DNA from: Chloroflexota bacterium
GTDB lineage: Bacteria > Chloroflexota > Limnocylindria > Limnocylindrales > CSP1-4
Assembly (NCBI GenBank): GCA_016191345.1
Contig: JACPOU010000027.1
Coordinates: 1-59,137, forward strand
Direction: 5' to 3'
Length of the DNA stretch: 59,137 nucleotides
Position numbers and translations under genes: made by a program. The stretch's first letter is position 1. Every line of letters starts with the position of its first letter. The notes under the pieces were generated by a model. That model was not told the origin of the DNA. It saw only the letters and a program-made list of their open reading frames with translations, and searched no databases. Below, one piece after another: positions 34,252-42,160 of this stretch.

Positions 34252-35295
34252 CTAGGGTGCAGCCTGCTCGACGAAGGTGTTCGTCGACGCGGACGCCAGA
34301 TCGCTCAGCGGGGCCTTGAGGTCGCCGGACGCCACCAGGCTATCCTGCCAGGTCTGCCAGCCGCTGGCGGAGAAGGTGCCCGGTGCCGCGCCGCCGGGTG
34401 GCTTCGAGCGGGCGAGCGAGGCATCGTAGAGCGCCGACGACAGCGTGGTGTCGGCCGCTTCCTGAGGATTGAGCTTTGCGCAATCGCTGAGTGTGCCCGC
34501 CTTGTTGTTGCTCGCGAACTCCATGCCTCGCACAAGGGCCCGAGCGAACCCGCCGATGAGGCCGGGGTCCGAATCGATGGTGGCCTGCAACGTCGTGTAG
34601 CCGTTACCGAAGAACGCCAGGAACTTGTCGGGCGTGATCTCGCGCAGGTTCATCCCCCGCGTCCGCATGATGGCCATGTCGGGGATGGCGGCCGCGTAGG
34701 CGACGACTTCCTTGCGAGTGAAGGCGGCGGCGGCCTGGCCGCCGTCGCCGACCGGAAGGAACGTGTAGTCGGTGTTCTCGGTGAGGCCGGCTTCCTTGAG
34801 GATCGCTCGTGCGAACGGCACCTCTGCACCGCCGGCGGTGCCCACGCCGATCGTGGCGCCCTTGAGGTCCGCCGGCGACTGGATCGAGGAGTCAGCCGGG
34901 ACGACGAGGCCGAACAGGCTCTGGGCGTACAGGTTGTAGAACATCACCGGCTTCTCGCCGCGCGCTCGAGCCAGCAGCACCGGGGCAGGCCCGGGCAGGC
35001 CGATCTGCGCCTGGCCTGCGGCCATGGCCTGAAGGACCGGACCCGAGCCATCGAGTGCCTGGAAGGTGACTTCGATCCCCTCCTGGGCCAGATAGCCCTC
35101 GCCGATGGCGGCGCAGAGATTGAAGACCACGATCGCGGATGGGTTCGGGGTGACGAATGTGATCTTCTTGGTCACCGGCGGGTTGCTGGCAGCGGAGGGT
35201 GGCGCCCCAGAATTGGTCGGGGTCGAAGCGGGCCCGGCACAGGCCATAACGGCCAGTAGTCCGATCGCCACCGGTGCCAGATGACGCTTGCTCAT
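34252..35295 (-). CDS. ABC transporter substrate-binding lipoprotein (NMT1/SsuA type)
   Basis: 347 aa. Signal peptide with lipobox VMAC (Cys19 region), a short Ser/Pro/Ala linker, then an NMT1/SsuA-like binding domain: AIGEGYLAQEGIEVTFQALD, MAAGQAQIGLPGPAPVLLAR, LKGATIGVGTAGGAEVPFAR and TFLPVGDGGQAAAAF. These match nitrate/sulfonate/pyrimidine-precursor binders. Ligand not predictable; the adjacent FAH enzyme suggests an organic acid. ATG 35295 has GAGGGG upstream, which favours it over ATG 35331. First gene of the operon, divergent from the GntR gene. Confidence 0.9.
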   Translation of the reverse strand: MSKRHLAPVAIGLLAVMACAGPASTPTNSGAPPSAASNPPVTKKITFVTPNPSAIVVFNLCAAIGEGYLAQEGIEVTFQALDGSGPVLQAMAAGQAQIGLPGPAPVLLARARGEKPVMFYNLYAQSLFGLVVPADSSIQSPADLKGATIGVGTAGGAEVPFARAILKEAGLTENTDYTFLPVGDGGQAAAAFTRKEVVAYAAAIPDMAIMRTRGMNLREITPDKFLAFFGNGYTTLQATIDSDPGLIGGFARALVRGMEFASNNKAGTLSDCAKLNPQEAADTTLSSALYDASLARSKPPGGAAPGTFSASGWQTWQDSLVASGDLKAPLSDLASASTNTFVEQAAP

Positions 35296-35337
35296 GTCGA
35301 CACCCCTCGTCTCGAACCTTCCCACGCTCATGGCTAT

Positions 35338-35355
35338 TGTATCCTATAAGATGCA
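35338..35355. promoter_or_regulatory. Putative GntR operator between divergent genes
   Basis: TGTATC-CTATAA-GATGCA, an imperfect palindrome (one arm mismatch) in the 108-bp gap between the ABC operon and the GntR gene. It overlaps the likely -10 of the ABC operon. FadR/VanR-type regulators commonly bind short AT-rich TGTAT-like palindromes. Binding here is inference. Confidence 0.45.
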
Positions 35356-35391
35356 TCAGGTCGCGTCAAGCAAGTTCTCCACCAGATCGGG

Positions 35392-35397
35392 TAGAGT
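35392..35397 (+). promoter_or_regulatory. -10-like hexamer implying leaderless gntR-type gene
   Basis: TAGAGT ends 6 nt before ATG 35404. Confidence 0.5.
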
Positions 35398-35403
35398 AGA
35401 CCC

Positions 35404-36168
35404 ATGGGTCGTCGGGCGGTGAGTGAGGATCGGACGAAGGACACGGCTACGGTCGGGCGTTTCGCGACCCGGCCGCCGGGCGAGCGCAGCGGCGAACTTG
35501 ACGGGCCCGACGTGTCCGTTCTCGGGCCTGTCCGTCAACCGTCGACGACCCATCAGTTTGCCTACGAGCTGCTGAAGCGGGCCATTCTCAGAGGCACCCT
35601 CCAGGGAGGGGCGCGACTCGTCCAGGCCGACATTGCCGCCGAGCTCAATGTCAGCATCACGCCGGTCCGTGAAGCGATGCGTGACCTGGCTGCCGAGGGC
35701 CTCATCCAGCTCGATCCGCACCGCGGTGGGGTCGTGCGCGAAGTGTCCCTGGACGATGTCCGTGAGGTCTACTACCTCAGGAAGCTGCTCGAGCCCGTAG
35801 CCGCACGGCGTGCCATCAAGCGGATCGGCCGGGGGACCATCGACGCAGCCGCCAGACTCCAGGCTGAAATGGACGCGGAGCGCGATCCCGGCCGCTGGGT
35901 GGAGCTCAATCGGCTGTTCCACGGCGTGCTCCTCGACGCCGCCGAGTCGCCGAGACTGGCCGGCATGATCGGCATGCTCCAGGACGCGGCGACCCTTTAC
36001 GTTGCGCACACCGTGAAGCAGCGTCCCATCCGGCTCGACAGCGGCAACGCAGAACATCGAGCGATCCTCGATGCGTTCATCCGCCGCGACGCCAAGTCTG
36101 CGCAACGTCTCGTCGTCAACCACTTGAAATCGACGATCGACATCATCGAGCCCCCGAAGGCCGGCTGA
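35404..36168 (+). CDS. GntR-family regulator with FCD domain
   Basis: 254 aa. An N-terminal tail of about 45 residues, then the winged-helix GntR domain (FAYELLKRAILRGTLQGGAR, QADIAAELNVSITPVREAMR, LAAEGLIQLDPHRGGVV) and an FCD/FadR C-terminal domain (about 115-240) with metal or ligand histidines in LNRLFHGVLL and NAEHRAILDAFIRRD. It probably controls the divergent ABC-FAH operon in response to a small organic acid. The leaderless start and 108-bp shared gap support this. Effector unknown. Confidence 0.9.
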   Translation: MGRRAVSEDRTKDTATVGRFATRPPGERSGELDGPDVSVLGPVRQPSTTHQFAYELLKRAILRGTLQGGARLVQADIAAELNVSITPVREAMRDLAAEGLIQLDPHRGGVVREVSLDDVREVYYLRKLLEPVAARRAIKRIGRGTIDAAARLQAEMDAERDPGRWVELNRLFHGVLLDAAESPRLAGMIGMLQDAATLYVAHTVKQRPIRLDSGNAEHRAILDAFIRRDAKSAQRLVVNHLKSTIDIIEPPKAG

Positions 36169-36323
36169 AGGGGAGGGTCGCGCTCAGACAACCGGGCCGA
36201 GATCACCTGGTCGCCAGGCCGCCGTCCTCGGACGATCCTGCCTCCGGTTCAACGTCGGAGGGAGCGCCGAACGGGTTCTCGACGCGAACGGCGTCGTAGT
36301 TCGTATCTGCACCCAGGTCGTCG

Positions 36324-36725
36324 GTGCGCCGGCCGAAGACTGCCCAGGCGCTCGCCCAGCGGGCGTGGATCGTGCTGGCCGCCGCGGACGGCCGCTCCAG
36401 CGAGGCGATCGCGGCCGAGCTCGCCCTGACCGCCCATACGGTGGGCAAGTGGCGCCGACGCTTCCTCGAGCGCGGCCCGGACGGGCTGCTCGACGAGCCG
36501 CGGCCGGGCGCCCCACGGACGATCGGCGTCGAGCGGGTGGAGGCGGTGATCACCAAGACCCTGGAGCAGAAGCCGACCGACGCGACCCACTGGTTGACCC
36601 GCTCGATGGCGCGGCGGAAGGGTATGAGCCAGTCGTCGATCAGCCGGATCTGGCAAGCGTTCGGGCTCCAGCCCCAGCGGACCGAGAGACGGGACGATCG
36701 CGGCCGACCAGAACGGGAAGCGTGA
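36324..36725 (+). pseudogene. IS630-type transposase, N-terminal remnant
   Basis: 133 residues. The N-terminal HTH part of IS630-family transposases is clear: QRAWIVLAAADGRSSEAIAA, LTAHTVGKWRRRFLERGPDG, LLDEPRPGAPRTI and SQSSISRIWQAFGLQP. After QPQRTE, where the DDE domain should begin, the sequence becomes unrelated and stops. Intact family members exceed 300 aa, so this is a truncated remnant. Confidence 0.78.
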
Positions 36726-37223
36726 GAAGCGCAGGCAGGCAGAGACACTGCTCGGGCAGAAAGAAGGGCGCAAGTTCCTCCCGTCGACACCGAAGGGGGA
36801 CTCGACGCTCACGCAGATGGCGATCGAGGGCCTGACGCTGAACGTCGAGTGGGGGTGCGAGGAAGGCAATAGGCTCGCTGAAAAACCATTGGGAGCGGAG
36901 GCGAGCAGGCGGCGCGACGATGTGGACCAGCGAGCGGCCGCTCTGACCCGACCCCGTCATGTCGGACGAGTACCTCCTCGACTGGCGTCTCGGGCCTCGG
37001 TCAGGTCAGGTCGGGCGTACCAAGCGAGCGTGTCGACCGCTTTGCTTCGTAGGCCCCGGCGTCGGTCCGGGGGCGCCACGTCATCGATCGGACGCCCCGG
37101 GAATCCGAACCACGCTCCTCGGGAGACGACGCGATTCGACGGGTGATGCGGTAGCGCCCAACCAGCCTTCGCGGTTTCGACCGCAGTCGAGCCGACCGAC
37201 GCGAGCGGCCGTGACCGGCCTGA
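36726..37223. other. 498-bp stretch: island right end
   Basis: Holds the att-like repeat at 37014-37078 and a plus-strand open frame (from 36817, MAIEGLTLNVEWGCEEGNRL) that I do not recognise. On the minus strand, 37014-37078 encodes APPDRRRGLRSKAVDTLAWY, related to the recombinase C-terminus, so a recombinase tail remnant lies here. No intact gene. Confidence 0.55.
37014..37078 (+). repeat. Right att-like repeat (recombinase 3'-end remnant)
   Basis: 37014-37076 aligns without gaps to 23868-23930 (52 of 63 identical). 37062-37078 matches the tRNA-Arg 3' end at 16 of 17 positions. Probable right boundary of the island or of its second element. Confidence 0.65.
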
Positions 37224-37823
37224 TCAGCGCGGGTCCTCCGCCAGGCCGCCGTATGACCGGGACGCACCCATGGACCTCGGCGCATTCCCGCGGGCACCCC
37301 AGCCCACGAGCAGCCAGCCGATCGCAAATGGCAGCGCTGACAGCGGGCTGAGCGCAGGCGCGATCGGGTCCAGCAATGTGCCAAGGACGATCGCCGAGAC
37401 CGTTCCCGCCAGGATCAGCCATGCGCCCCGCGCCGAAACCGAGCGTACCCGCCACATTGCCAGAGCGACCCCGACGCCGCCGATCATCCAGGCCATCGAC
37501 GCCGTCGCGAACGCCATCGCAAGCGGATCAGCCGCCCCGAGCGTCGAAGCGAACTGATCGGTCGCGATCGCGTAGAGCGCGACAGCCAGAACGGCGATCG
37601 CGCCGATGCCGGTGATCCAGCCTGACACCCTACCAAGCCGCCCGACCCCCGACCCTCCGCTCTGAACGAGGCCGAGGGCCCCGAGACCGACCGCCGGAGC
37701 GACCAGCAGGAAGCCATAGACCGCCGGGACGGACGGCGCGACGGACATCGCGATCAGGAGGAGCGCCATCACGGTCCCTCCGAAGGTGAGAAGCAGAGAG
37801 CTGATGCCGGCCATGGTTCGCAT
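37224..37823 (-). CDS. Hypothetical polytopic membrane protein
   Basis: 199 aa with about six hydrophobic segments, the first near residues 8-28 and the last near 165-182, and a short polar C-terminus. No family motif seen. A GGAGGATC about 6 nt upstream supports ATG 37823. It is divergent from the TetR gene and shares a 107-bp gap containing a candidate operator, so it is the likely target of that regulator. Confidence 0.65.
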   Translation of the reverse strand: MRTMAGISSLLLTFGGTVMALLLIAMSVAPSVPAVYGFLLVAPAVGLGALGLVQSGGSGVGRLGRVSGWITGIGAIAVLAVALYAIATDQFASTLGAADPLAMAFATASMAWMIGGVGVALAMWRVRSVSARGAWLILAGTVSAIVLGTLLDPIAPALSPLSALPFAIGWLLVGWGARGNAPRSMGASRSYGGLAEDPR

Positions 37824-37893
37824 CACAGATCCTCCGGATCGAAGACACTGGCGCGGGCTGCTGCGGCCCGCTGGTGCCCATGGACGCAGCGTA

Positions 37894-37916
37894 TTGACTG
37901 ACCTATGATATGTCAA
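37894..37916. promoter_or_regulatory. Putative TetR operator
   Basis: TTGAC and GTCAA arms separated by 13 bp, enclosing a TATGAT that could be the -10 of the TetR gene. Placed in the divergent gap. Inferred from position and symmetry. Confidence 0.4.
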
Positions 37917-37930
37917 CAGATTGGTAGACG

Positions 37931-38560
37931 ATGCCCAGGGCATATCGACTCGGGAAGCGAACTGCGTCGGTCGAAGCCACGCGCAAGCGGATCGTCGAGG
38001 CCGCCATCGAGTTGTATACCGAGCGCGGGATCTCGGCGACGACGATGCGTCAGGTCCAGCTCCGCGCGGACATCGCACCGGGTACCTTGCGCAACCACTT
38101 CCGGACCCGCGAGGACCTGGACCGCGCGATGGTCGAGCGCCTCACCGCCGAGGCGCCACTGCCCGACCTGTCCATCTACGACGGCGCGGAATCGGTCGAG
38201 GAGCGTGTTGAGCGGCTCACTGTCGCCACCTACCGGTTCCTCGACCAGGCGGGCCGGATCTACCGGATGTGGCTTCGTGAGCCGATGTTGACGCCGGTCT
38301 GGACGGAAACCGGTTCGCGATACGGAACGCGTTGGGCCGAGCTCTGGCGGGCTGCGCTCGGGCCACTTGCCGAGGACGATGACGCCATGACGCTCCTTCG
38401 GGCGATCAGCGAGATGACCTTCTTCGACAGCATCCGGGCACGCCGCCGATCGGTCGAGGAGGTGAGCTCGCTCGTGGCCTCCGTTCTCGTACCCTGGATC
38501 ACCGCCCGCCACGCCGCCGGCCGCGACGGCAGTGCCGGGCGCGACCGGTCCCGGCCCTGA
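37931..38560 (+). CDS. TetR-family regulator
   Basis: 209 aa. N-terminal TetR HTH: ATRKRIVEAAIELYTERGIS, ATTMRQVQLRADIAPGTLRN, HFRTREDLDRAMVERL. The C-terminal ligand domain is divergent. It probably represses the divergently transcribed membrane protein gene and itself. Ligand unknown. Just outside the apparent right end of the island. Confidence 0.88.
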   Translation: MPRAYRLGKRTASVEATRKRIVEAAIELYTERGISATTMRQVQLRADIAPGTLRNHFRTREDLDRAMVERLTAEAPLPDLSIYDGAESVEERVERLTVATYRFLDQAGRIYRMWLREPMLTPVWTETGSRYGTRWAELWRAALGPLAEDDDAMTLLRAISEMTFFDSIRARRRSVEEVSSLVASVLVPWITARHAAGRDGSAGRDRSRP

Positions 38561-38633
38561 GCGAGAACAATCCGTCGAACGGCGCTACCATCCGACGACC
38601 GATTTCCGCGTCCCCGGAATGGAGGAATCAGGA

Positions 38634-38882
38634 ATGCCGACCTACATGGACGTGCACGACATTCCCGGCGTCACGGCCGAAGCCGTCGCGGGTGCACACG
38701 AGAAGGACCTCCAGGTGCAGGGCCAGTACGGCGTCAACTACAAGAGCTACTGGGTGGACGAGGAGCAGGGCAAGGTGTTCTGCCTCGTTGACGCGCCGGA
38801 CCGCGAGACCGCGGCCCGCGTCCATCGCGAGGCCCACGGCCTGGAGGCCCACACGCTTTTCGAGGTCGAGCAGGGCGCCTGA
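38634..38882 (+). CDS. DUF4242 ferredoxin-like-fold protein
   Basis: 82 aa. MPTYMDVHDIPGVTAEAVAG, AHEKDLQVQGQYGVNYKSYW and the Cys-containing GKVFCLVDAPDRETAARVHR followed by EAHGL are typical of DUF4242, whose Streptomyces member SCO4226 binds nickel. GGAGGA at 38621-38626 favours ATG 38634 over ATG 38619. Role unknown; probably a small metal-binding protein. Confidence 0.82.
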   Translation: MPTYMDVHDIPGVTAEAVAGAHEKDLQVQGQYGVNYKSYWVDEEQGKVFCLVDAPDRETAARVHREAHGLEAHTLFEVEQGA

Positions 38883-38974
38883 TTCCGCGCCTGACCGATG
38901 TCTCTGGGCGCATGGTCTCGCGCTCGCCCCGGGTCGCCTGAGGCAGGGTCGGAGCCAGGAGCCGCGACCGCCGC

Positions 38975-38980
38975 TACCCT
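38975..38980 (+). promoter_or_regulatory. -10-like hexamer of ettA
   Basis: TACCCT ends 6 nt before ATG 38987; leaderless arrangement. Confidence 0.45.
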
Positions 38981-38986
38981 TGGCGC

Positions 38987-40663
38987 ATGCCCGCTGAGTT
39001 CATCTACACCGCGTACAAGCTCGCCCGCCACTACCCGCCGGACCGGACCGTCCTCGAGGACATCTCCATCTCGTTCTACCCGGGCGCCAAGATCGGCGTC
39101 ATCGGCTCGAACGGGGCAGGGAAGTCCAGCCTCCTCCGGATCATGGCCGGTCTCGACGACGGCTTCGTCGGCGAAGCGCGGCTGACCCCCGGCTTCACCG
39201 TCGGCCACCTGAGCCAGGAGCCGCAGCTCGACCCGGCGAAGAACGTGACGCAGAACGTCCTCGACGGCGTCCGGCCGGTCCAGGACCTCATCGACGCCTA
39301 TAACGCCGTCATGGCGAAGTGGTCCGATCCCGACGCCGACTACGAGGCCGTCGGCGCGGAGCAGGCCGCCCTCGAGGACCGGATCAACGCGGCGGACGCG
39401 TGGAACCTGGAGCGGAACGTCGAGATCGCGATGGATGCGCTCCGCTGCCCGCCGGACGACGCGGACGTCACGACGCTGTCGGGCGGCGAGAAGCGACGGG
39501 TCGCGCTCTGCCGGCTCCTTCTTCAGCATCCGGACCTCCTGCTCCTCGACGAGCCCACGAACCACCTTGACGCGGAATCGGTGGAGTGGTTGGAGCGCTT
39601 CCTCGGCGACTACGCCGGGACCGTGGTCGCGGTCACTCACGACCGCTACTTCCTCGACAACGTCGCGAAGTGGATCCTGGAGCTGGATCGCGGCCGTGGG
39701 ATCCCGTTCGCCGGCAACTACTCGAGCTGGCTCGAGCAGAAGCTGGAGCGGCTCGCCCGTGAGAACAAGCAGGCGGACGCCCGGCAGCGGACCCTGGCCC
39801 GCGAGCTCGAGTGGGTCCGGATGGGAGCGAAGGCCCGCCAGGCGAAGGGCAGGGCGCGGCTCACGGCCTACGAGAAGCTCCTCGCCGAGGCGAACGAGAC
39901 GAAGGACCAGGCCCGCGAGCTCGAGATCGCGATCCCGCCGGGTCCGCGGCTCGGCGACACCGTCATCGAGGTGAAGGACCTCCGGAAAGGCTACGGCGAT
40001 CGCCTCCTCATCGAGGACCTGACGTTCTCGCTGCCGCGGTCCGGGATCGTCGGCATCATCGGGCCGAACGGGGCCGGCAAGACGACGCTCTTCCGGATGC
40101 TCGTCGGCCGGGAGACACCGGATGCGGGCCGCATCGAGGTCGGCGAGACGGTCGTGATGAGCTACGTCGACCAGTCGCGGGACGACCTCGCCGCGGACAG
40201 GACGGTGTTCCAGGAGATCACCCAGGGCGCGGAGGTGATCACGGTCGGGAAGCGGGAGCTGCCGGCACGGGCCTACGTCTCCAGCTTCAACTTCCGGGGC
40301 ACGGACCAGCAGAAGCTCGTCGGGCAGCTCTCGGGCGGCGAGCGGAACCGCGTCCACCTCGCCAAGCTCCTCCAGCGCGGCGGCAACGTCCTGCTGCTCG
40401 ACGAGCCCACGAACGACCTCGACGTCGACACGCTCCGGGCGCTCGAGGCCGGCCTCGAATCGTTCCCGGGCTGCGTCGTCGTCATCAGCCACGATCGCTG
40501 GTTCCTGGACCGGATCGCGACCCACATCCTCGCCTTCGAGGGCGACAGCCAGGTCCGCTTCTTCGAGGGCAACGTCAGCGACTACGAGGCATTCCGGCAC
40601 CGGGAGCTGGGCACGGCGGCCGACCAGCCGCACCGGATCCGCTACAAGAAGCTCAGCGCCTGA
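38987..40663 (+). CDS. ettA: Energy-dependent translational throttle protein EttA (ABC-F)
   Basis: 558 aa, the usual EttA length. Two ABC domains: GSNGAGKSSLLRIMAG with TLSGGEKRRVALCRLL and LLLLDEPTNHLDAESVEWLE, then GPNGAGKTTLFRMLVG with QLSGGERNRVHLAKLL and LLLDEPTNDLDVDTLRALE. The P-site interaction linker lies between (YSSWLEQKLERLARENKQAD, RQAKGRARLTAYEKLL). The domain order and arm region match EttA rather than other ABC-F types. It binds the ribosomal E site and gates the first elongation step according to the ATP/ADP ratio. Soluble. Confidence 0.95.
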   Translation: MPAEFIYTAYKLARHYPPDRTVLEDISISFYPGAKIGVIGSNGAGKSSLLRIMAGLDDGFVGEARLTPGFTVGHLSQEPQLDPAKNVTQNVLDGVRPVQDLIDAYNAVMAKWSDPDADYEAVGAEQAALEDRINAADAWNLERNVEIAMDALRCPPDDADVTTLSGGEKRRVALCRLLLQHPDLLLLDEPTNHLDAESVEWLERFLGDYAGTVVAVTHDRYFLDNVAKWILELDRGRGIPFAGNYSSWLEQKLERLARENKQADARQRTLARELEWVRMGAKARQAKGRARLTAYEKLLAEANETKDQARELEIAIPPGPRLGDTVIEVKDLRKGYGDRLLIEDLTFSLPRSGIVGIIGPNGAGKTTLFRMLVGRETPDAGRIEVGETVVMSYVDQSRDDLAADRTVFQEITQGAEVITVGKRELPARAYVSSFNFRGTDQQKLVGQLSGGERNRVHLAKLLQRGGNVLLLDEPTNDLDVDTLRALEAGLESFPGCVVVISHDRWFLDRIATHILAFEGDSQVRFFEGNVSDYEAFRHRELGTAADQPHRIRYKKLSA

Positions 40664-40725
40664 CGATCCGAAGGCGCCGTCGTGAAGCCGGCCTCTCCCT
40701 TGAAGCGCCGGGGCGGCGAGCCGGC

Positions 40726-40731
40726 GATACT
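40726..40731 (+). promoter_or_regulatory. -10-like hexamer implying leaderless start at 40738
   Basis: GATACT ends 6 nt before ATG 40738. Confidence 0.5.
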
Positions 40732-40737
40732 CCGTCC

Positions 40738-41163
40738 ATGAAGCTCTACCTCGCGGGACCGCTCTTCACGTCGGCGGAGCTGGCCTGGAACGCGGCACTC
40801 GCGGCCGGGCTCCGCGCGTCCGGCCACGAGGTCTTCCTGCCCCAGGACCAGGAACCCGGCAAGGACGCGGCCGGGATCTTCGCCACGGACGTGGCCGCGA
40901 TCGACTGGGCGGATGCCATGGTCGCGATCATGGACGGCCCGGACCCGGATTCGGGCACGTGCTGGGAGTGCGGCTACGCCTACCGGAAGAAGCCGGTCGT
41001 CCTCGTGCGGACGGACTCGCGCGCCCTGCAGGGCGACGGGCGCGGCTACAACCCCATGCTCACGGAGTCCGCGGATCGGACGCTGGAGCTGGAAGGGCGC
41101 CCCGTCCCGGAAGTCGTCGACGCCGTCCTCGTGGCCCTCGGCGACCTCGCGGCACCGCGATGA
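40738..41163 (+). CDS. Nucleoside 2-deoxyribosyltransferase-like protein
   Basis: 141 aa. MKLYLAGPLFTSAELAWNAA is the family opening. FLPQDQE, DVAAIDWADAMVAIMDGPDP and SGTCWECGYAYRKKPVVLVR (with the Glu in the position of the catalytic nucleophile) follow, and YNPML near the end. Members swap bases between deoxynucleosides or hydrolyse deoxynucleoside monophosphates. The leaderless promoter supports ATG 40738. The glycosyltransferase-like gene follows by 28 nt. Confidence 0.86.
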   Translation: MKLYLAGPLFTSAELAWNAALAAGLRASGHEVFLPQDQEPGKDAAGIFATDVAAIDWADAMVAIMDGPDPDSGTCWECGYAYRKKPVVLVRTDSRALQGDGRGYNPMLTESADRTLELEGRPVPEVVDAVLVALGDLAAPR

Positions 41164-41191
41164 CACTCCCGGGCCACGCGATCGGGCCTGG

Positions 41192-42160
41192 ATGAACCGG
41201 CCGTACGTCCCGCAGCCGGTGCTCGACGCCGCGCATGCCCGCCTGGCGGCTCGCGCGGCGCGTGACTGGCCGACGGCCGACCGCCTTCGCGACGAGATCG
41301 AGGCCGCCGGTTGGAAGGTCGTCGATGTCGGGACGAACTTCCGGCTGGAGCCCGTCCGTCCACCGACCATGGAAGCCCCGGACGGCATTCGCTACGGCCA
41401 CAGTGGAGCCGTCCCCAGCCGGCTCGACGAGCCGGCATCGCGTCGCGCGACCTTGATCCTGGTGGCGACGGACCAGCCCGACGACCTCGATCGGGCGCTT
41501 GCCGGCCTCCGGGCCCACGGGCCCGCCGGGCTCCAGGTGGTGGTCGTTGCCGACGCGCCGGACGACGCCCAGGCGAGCCGGCTGCCGGCCGGCGCCGCCG
41601 CAGCCGACGATGGGGTGGGGGACCTTGAGGTCATCCGCACGAGCATCCGGCTCGGCTGGGCCGCCGCCCTCAACGCCGGCTTCCGGCGCGCGGCCGGTGA
41701 CATCGTGATCTGGATGGACACGAGCGTCGAGCCGACGGGCGATGTCGTCACGCCCCTCGTGGGCGCCCTCGGCGACCCCGGGCTGGCCGTGGCGGGCGCG
41801 TTCGGGCTCCGGACCGCCGACCTTCGCCGCTTCGAGGAGGTGACTGCCGGCGACGCGGCCGCCATCGAGGGCTATCTCCTCGCCTTCCGGCGCGCGGACG
41901 CGATCGCGGCGGGGCCGCTCGACGAAGGGTTCCGCTTCTACCGCAACCTCGACATCTGGTGGAGCCTGGTGCTGCGCGACGGCGACGAGGACGGTGAGGG
42001 TCCGCCACGTCGAGCCGTGGCCGTCGACCGGCTGCCCCTCGTTCGCCACGAGCATCGCGGCTGGACGTCCCTCTCCGACGTCGAGCGCGCCCGGCTGTCG
42101 AAGCGCAACTTCTACCGGCTGCTCGACCGCTTCCGGGGCCGGGACGACCTCGTCGTCTGA
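41192..42160 (+). CDS. GT2-like glycosyltransferase with a CysS-tail-like N-terminal segment
   Basis: 322 aa. Residues about 8-52 (LDAAHARLAARAARDWPTAD, RLRDEIEAAGWKVVDVGTNF) resemble the C-terminal helical domain of cysteinyl-tRNA synthetase (compare AREAARQRRDFGTADRIRDQ in the convergent cysS). Residues about 85-300 look like a GT-A glycosyltransferase: LILVATDQPDDLDRALAGL, TSIRLGWAAALNAGFRRAAG, DIVIWMDTSVEPTGD and FRFYRNLDIWWSLVLRDG. The usual DxD is not obvious (MDTS). Acceptor and donor unknown. The last 49 bp overlap the 3' end of cysS. Confidence 0.7.
   Translation: MNRPYVPQPVLDAAHARLAARAARDWPTADRLRDEIEAAGWKVVDVGTNFRLEPVRPPTMEAPDGIRYGHSGAVPSRLDEPASRRATLILVATDQPDDLDRALAGLRAHGPAGLQVVVVADAPDDAQASRLPAGAAAADDGVGDLEVIRTSIRLGWAAALNAGFRRAAGDIVIWMDTSVEPTGDVVTPLVGALGDPGLAVAGAFGLRTADLRRFEEVTAGDAAAIEGYLLAFRRADAIAAGPLDEGFRFYRNLDIWWSLVLRDGDEDGEGPPRRAVAVDRLPLVRHEHRGWTSLSDVERARLSKRNFYRLLDRFRGRDDLVV

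Larger units (their letters stand above)
20653..37078. mobile_element. Genomic island integrated at tRNA-Arg(CCU)
   Basis: About 16.4 kb between the tRNA-Arg 3' end and a degenerate copy of the same sequence at 37062-37078, with a middle copy at 23917-23940. It contains a frameshifted serine recombinase, IS630 and DUF6431 remnants, and accessory cargo (AAA-STAND ATPase, two solute-binding lipoproteins, an ABC transporter, amidase, FAH hydrolase, regulator). Housekeeping genes resume on both sides. The right boundary rests on a 17-bp near-match (16 identical) plus 63 bp at 83% identity to the left copy. It may be two elements in tandem. Confidence 0.7.

Noticed and set aside
36817-37146. Plus-strand frame after the IS630 remnant
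   Set aside because: No recognisable domain and it crosses the recombinase-tail repeat; likely chance.
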